From: Ferrovum sp.
GTDB taxonomy: Bacteria; Pseudomonadota; Gammaproteobacteria; Burkholderiales; Ferrovaceae
Assembly: GCA_027450105.1 (NCBI GenBank)
Contig: DAIDKJ010000052.1
Location: forward strand, 1 to 8,091
Reading direction: 5' to 3'
DNA: 8,091 nucleotides
Positions 7,328 through 8,091 of this stretch are shown here, in pieces (positions within the stretch are counted from its first letter, which is position 1; every line of letters begins with the position of its first letter). The translations under genes were made by a program, and so were the position numbers. The notes below the pieces were generated by a model, which was not told the origin of the DNA, ran no database searches, and worked only from the letters and a program-made list of their open reading frames with translations.

Positions 7328-7549
7328 TTAGGGTTCACAGAACGGTGAGTGCGGGCATAAGTTAAGTGCACGCCACAGTCTGGTCTGAGTGGTGCCCATC
7401 AGGCGAGCAACTTGCGTTACCGGCATGACCTTGCACAACATGACGACCATAGCCTCCATCAGCAATGTGAACCCACTTCCAGGGCGCGCCCAGGGAAAAC
7501 CTCTACCTGAGTGGTCTTGCCGCAGGCACCTCAAGTTCAACACTTTCAC
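7328..7549 (-). pseudogene. Decayed fragment of an ISL3-family transposase
   Basis: The reading frame from the GTG at 7549 gives PWARPGSGFTLLMEA followed by MPVTQVARLMGTTQTRLWRAL, the zinc-finger/helix-turn-helix region typical of ISL3-family transposases. Only about 70 codons of a gene of roughly 400 codons remain. Just before PWARPG the frame is disturbed: bases 7524-7498 read in the next frame as CGKTTQVEV, exactly what the family has before PWARPG. One extra base at 7525 (or five lost) and two extra bases at 7497-7496 (or one lost) explain this as two compensating frameshifts. After RLWRAL the match stops abruptly and a stop follows at 7330-7328, so the DDE catalytic domain is gone. The frame remains open upstream towards the neighbouring transposase, and QLRVKVLNLRC there could be earlier ISL3 sequence. 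It cannot encode an active enzyme. Confidence 0.8.
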
Positions 7550-7569
7550 GCGTAATTGATTGATATTAA

Positions 7570-8091
7570 ACGACTCGCGTTTTAAAATTGTCCCTACAAG
7601 AGCGTTTTTGGTGGTTTTGGCAGCTTGACGACCTCGAACAACTCCTTCTGGATGGGAGTTAATTTGCTCACCCCCTGAGATGATTTTCTGCGATGCAGGG
7701 TGACCTGATGCTGCTGGATTTTGCGCATGATCTCCAGAACCTTGCCAGGTGAGTATGGGCTGTTTCCGGCTTTCAGACGCATACGCAAGACTCGATACAG
7801 TACCAGGGCAATGAAGCAGATCATGGCATGGGCCCGTATCCGGTTGGGTAGCCGGTGAAACATGGGATCCATTTCGATCTCGCTTTTGAGGACCCGAAAC
7901 CCACGCTCGATATCGGCCAGGGATTTGTAGCGGGCTACAATCTCTTCTGGGGAGTGATCCGGCATGTTGGTGACGAGCAGCAGCTTTCCATCCAGCATTT
8001 GTGCCCGTTGCAGTGCCCGCTCGTCCAGATCGTAGACAAAGTCCTTGCTGGTGAGGTCCACCTTGAGGATGTGGGCCAGATGTGCATCACT
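7570..8091 (-). mobile_element. IS1634-type insertion sequence, one end (partial)
   Basis: The transposase ends at 7594, and insertion sequences of this kind end within some tens of bases of the stop codon. The left end of the element should therefore lie between about 7550 and 7593, where an AT-rich stretch (7553-7588) separates it from the ISL3 remnant. The exact tip cannot be set because the other terminal repeat is outside the window. The boundary given is approximate. Confidence 0.5.
7594..8091 (-). CDS. IS1634-type transposase, C-terminal part (cut by window edge)
   Basis: The frame is open to the right edge, so the 165 residues seen are the end of a longer protein; the family is usually over 500 residues. 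The visible part contains DGKLLLVTNMPDHSPEEIVARYKSLADIERGFRVLKSEIE, given here in pieces: DGKLLLVTN, then RYKSLADIERGFRVLK, then DPMFHRLPNRIRAHAMICF and LVLYRVLRMRL. This matches the C-terminal catalytic region of IS1634 (IS4-like DDE) transposases, and the Glu of ADIERGF is the expected third catalytic residue. In the Y-R-E-K pattern of IS4 relatives the Arg position is Leu here, which I believe is common in IS1634 members. No frameshift or internal stop is seen, so the element may be intact. The GTG at 8061 is not a true start, because coding continues to the right. Confidence 0.85.
   Translation of the reverse strand, partial: SDAHLAHILKVDLTSKDFVYDLDERALQRAQMLDGKLLLVTNMPDHSPEEIVARYKSLADIERGFRVLKSEIEMDPMFHRLPNRIRAHAMICFIALVLYRVLRMRLKAGNSPYSPGKVLEIMRKIQQHQVTLHRRKSSQGVSKLTPIQKELFEVVKLPKPPKTLL

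Noticed and set aside
7273..7389. Minus-strand open stretch ending NRDQVDPIKTLLI just downstream of the ISL3 remnant
   Set aside because: It has no start codon with a ribosome site and is not recognised as part of any family; it might be debris of another element, but the sequence alone does not support a call.

Overview
The window looks like a betaproteobacterial chromosome segment of moderate GC. This rests on recalled family sequence patterns, not a search. The HolC protein (start MTRIDFY, block RFERLVEIV, tail ARERY..YRDRGFDI), the LptF start (IFSRALRREF) and the ValRS start (MDLEKSFDPHPIE) all match the betaproteobacterial forms I know. The block lptF <-> pepA-holC-valS is a conserved housekeeping arrangement in Beta- and Gammaproteobacteria.

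Left part (1-856): the start of an unidentified exported protein runs leftward off the window. It is divergent from moaC (molybdenum cofactor synthesis). Between moaC and the convergent valS lies a 103-bp element with 25-bp imperfect inverted-repeat ends. It is not a standard terminator and may be a MITE-like repeat.

Centre (857-6889): pepA, holC and valS are packed head to tail on the minus strand with gaps of about 7 nt, and are very probably one operon read from a promoter near 5713-5742. lptF is read divergently and is not followed by its usual partner lptG. Its product belongs to the inner-membrane lipopolysaccharide export complex. The operon products are a leucyl aminopeptidase, the chi subunit of DNA polymerase III and valyl-tRNA synthetase. 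The starts of holC, pepA and lptF are all non-ATG.

Right part (6890-8091): a complete tRNA-Ser(GGA) gene with its own TATAAT box is followed by a switch to accessory DNA. This holds an AT-rich gene-free stretch, a decayed fragment of an ISL3-family transposase gene with two compensating frameshifts, and the C-terminal part of an IS1634-type transposase cut by the window edge. The arrangement suggests that the IS1634-type element landed in or beside an older ISL3 remnant. I see no CRISPR array, toxin-antitoxin pair, defence gene or clearly new multi-gene system. The most unusual items are the inverted-repeat element, the missing lptG and the layered transposon remains beside the tRNA.
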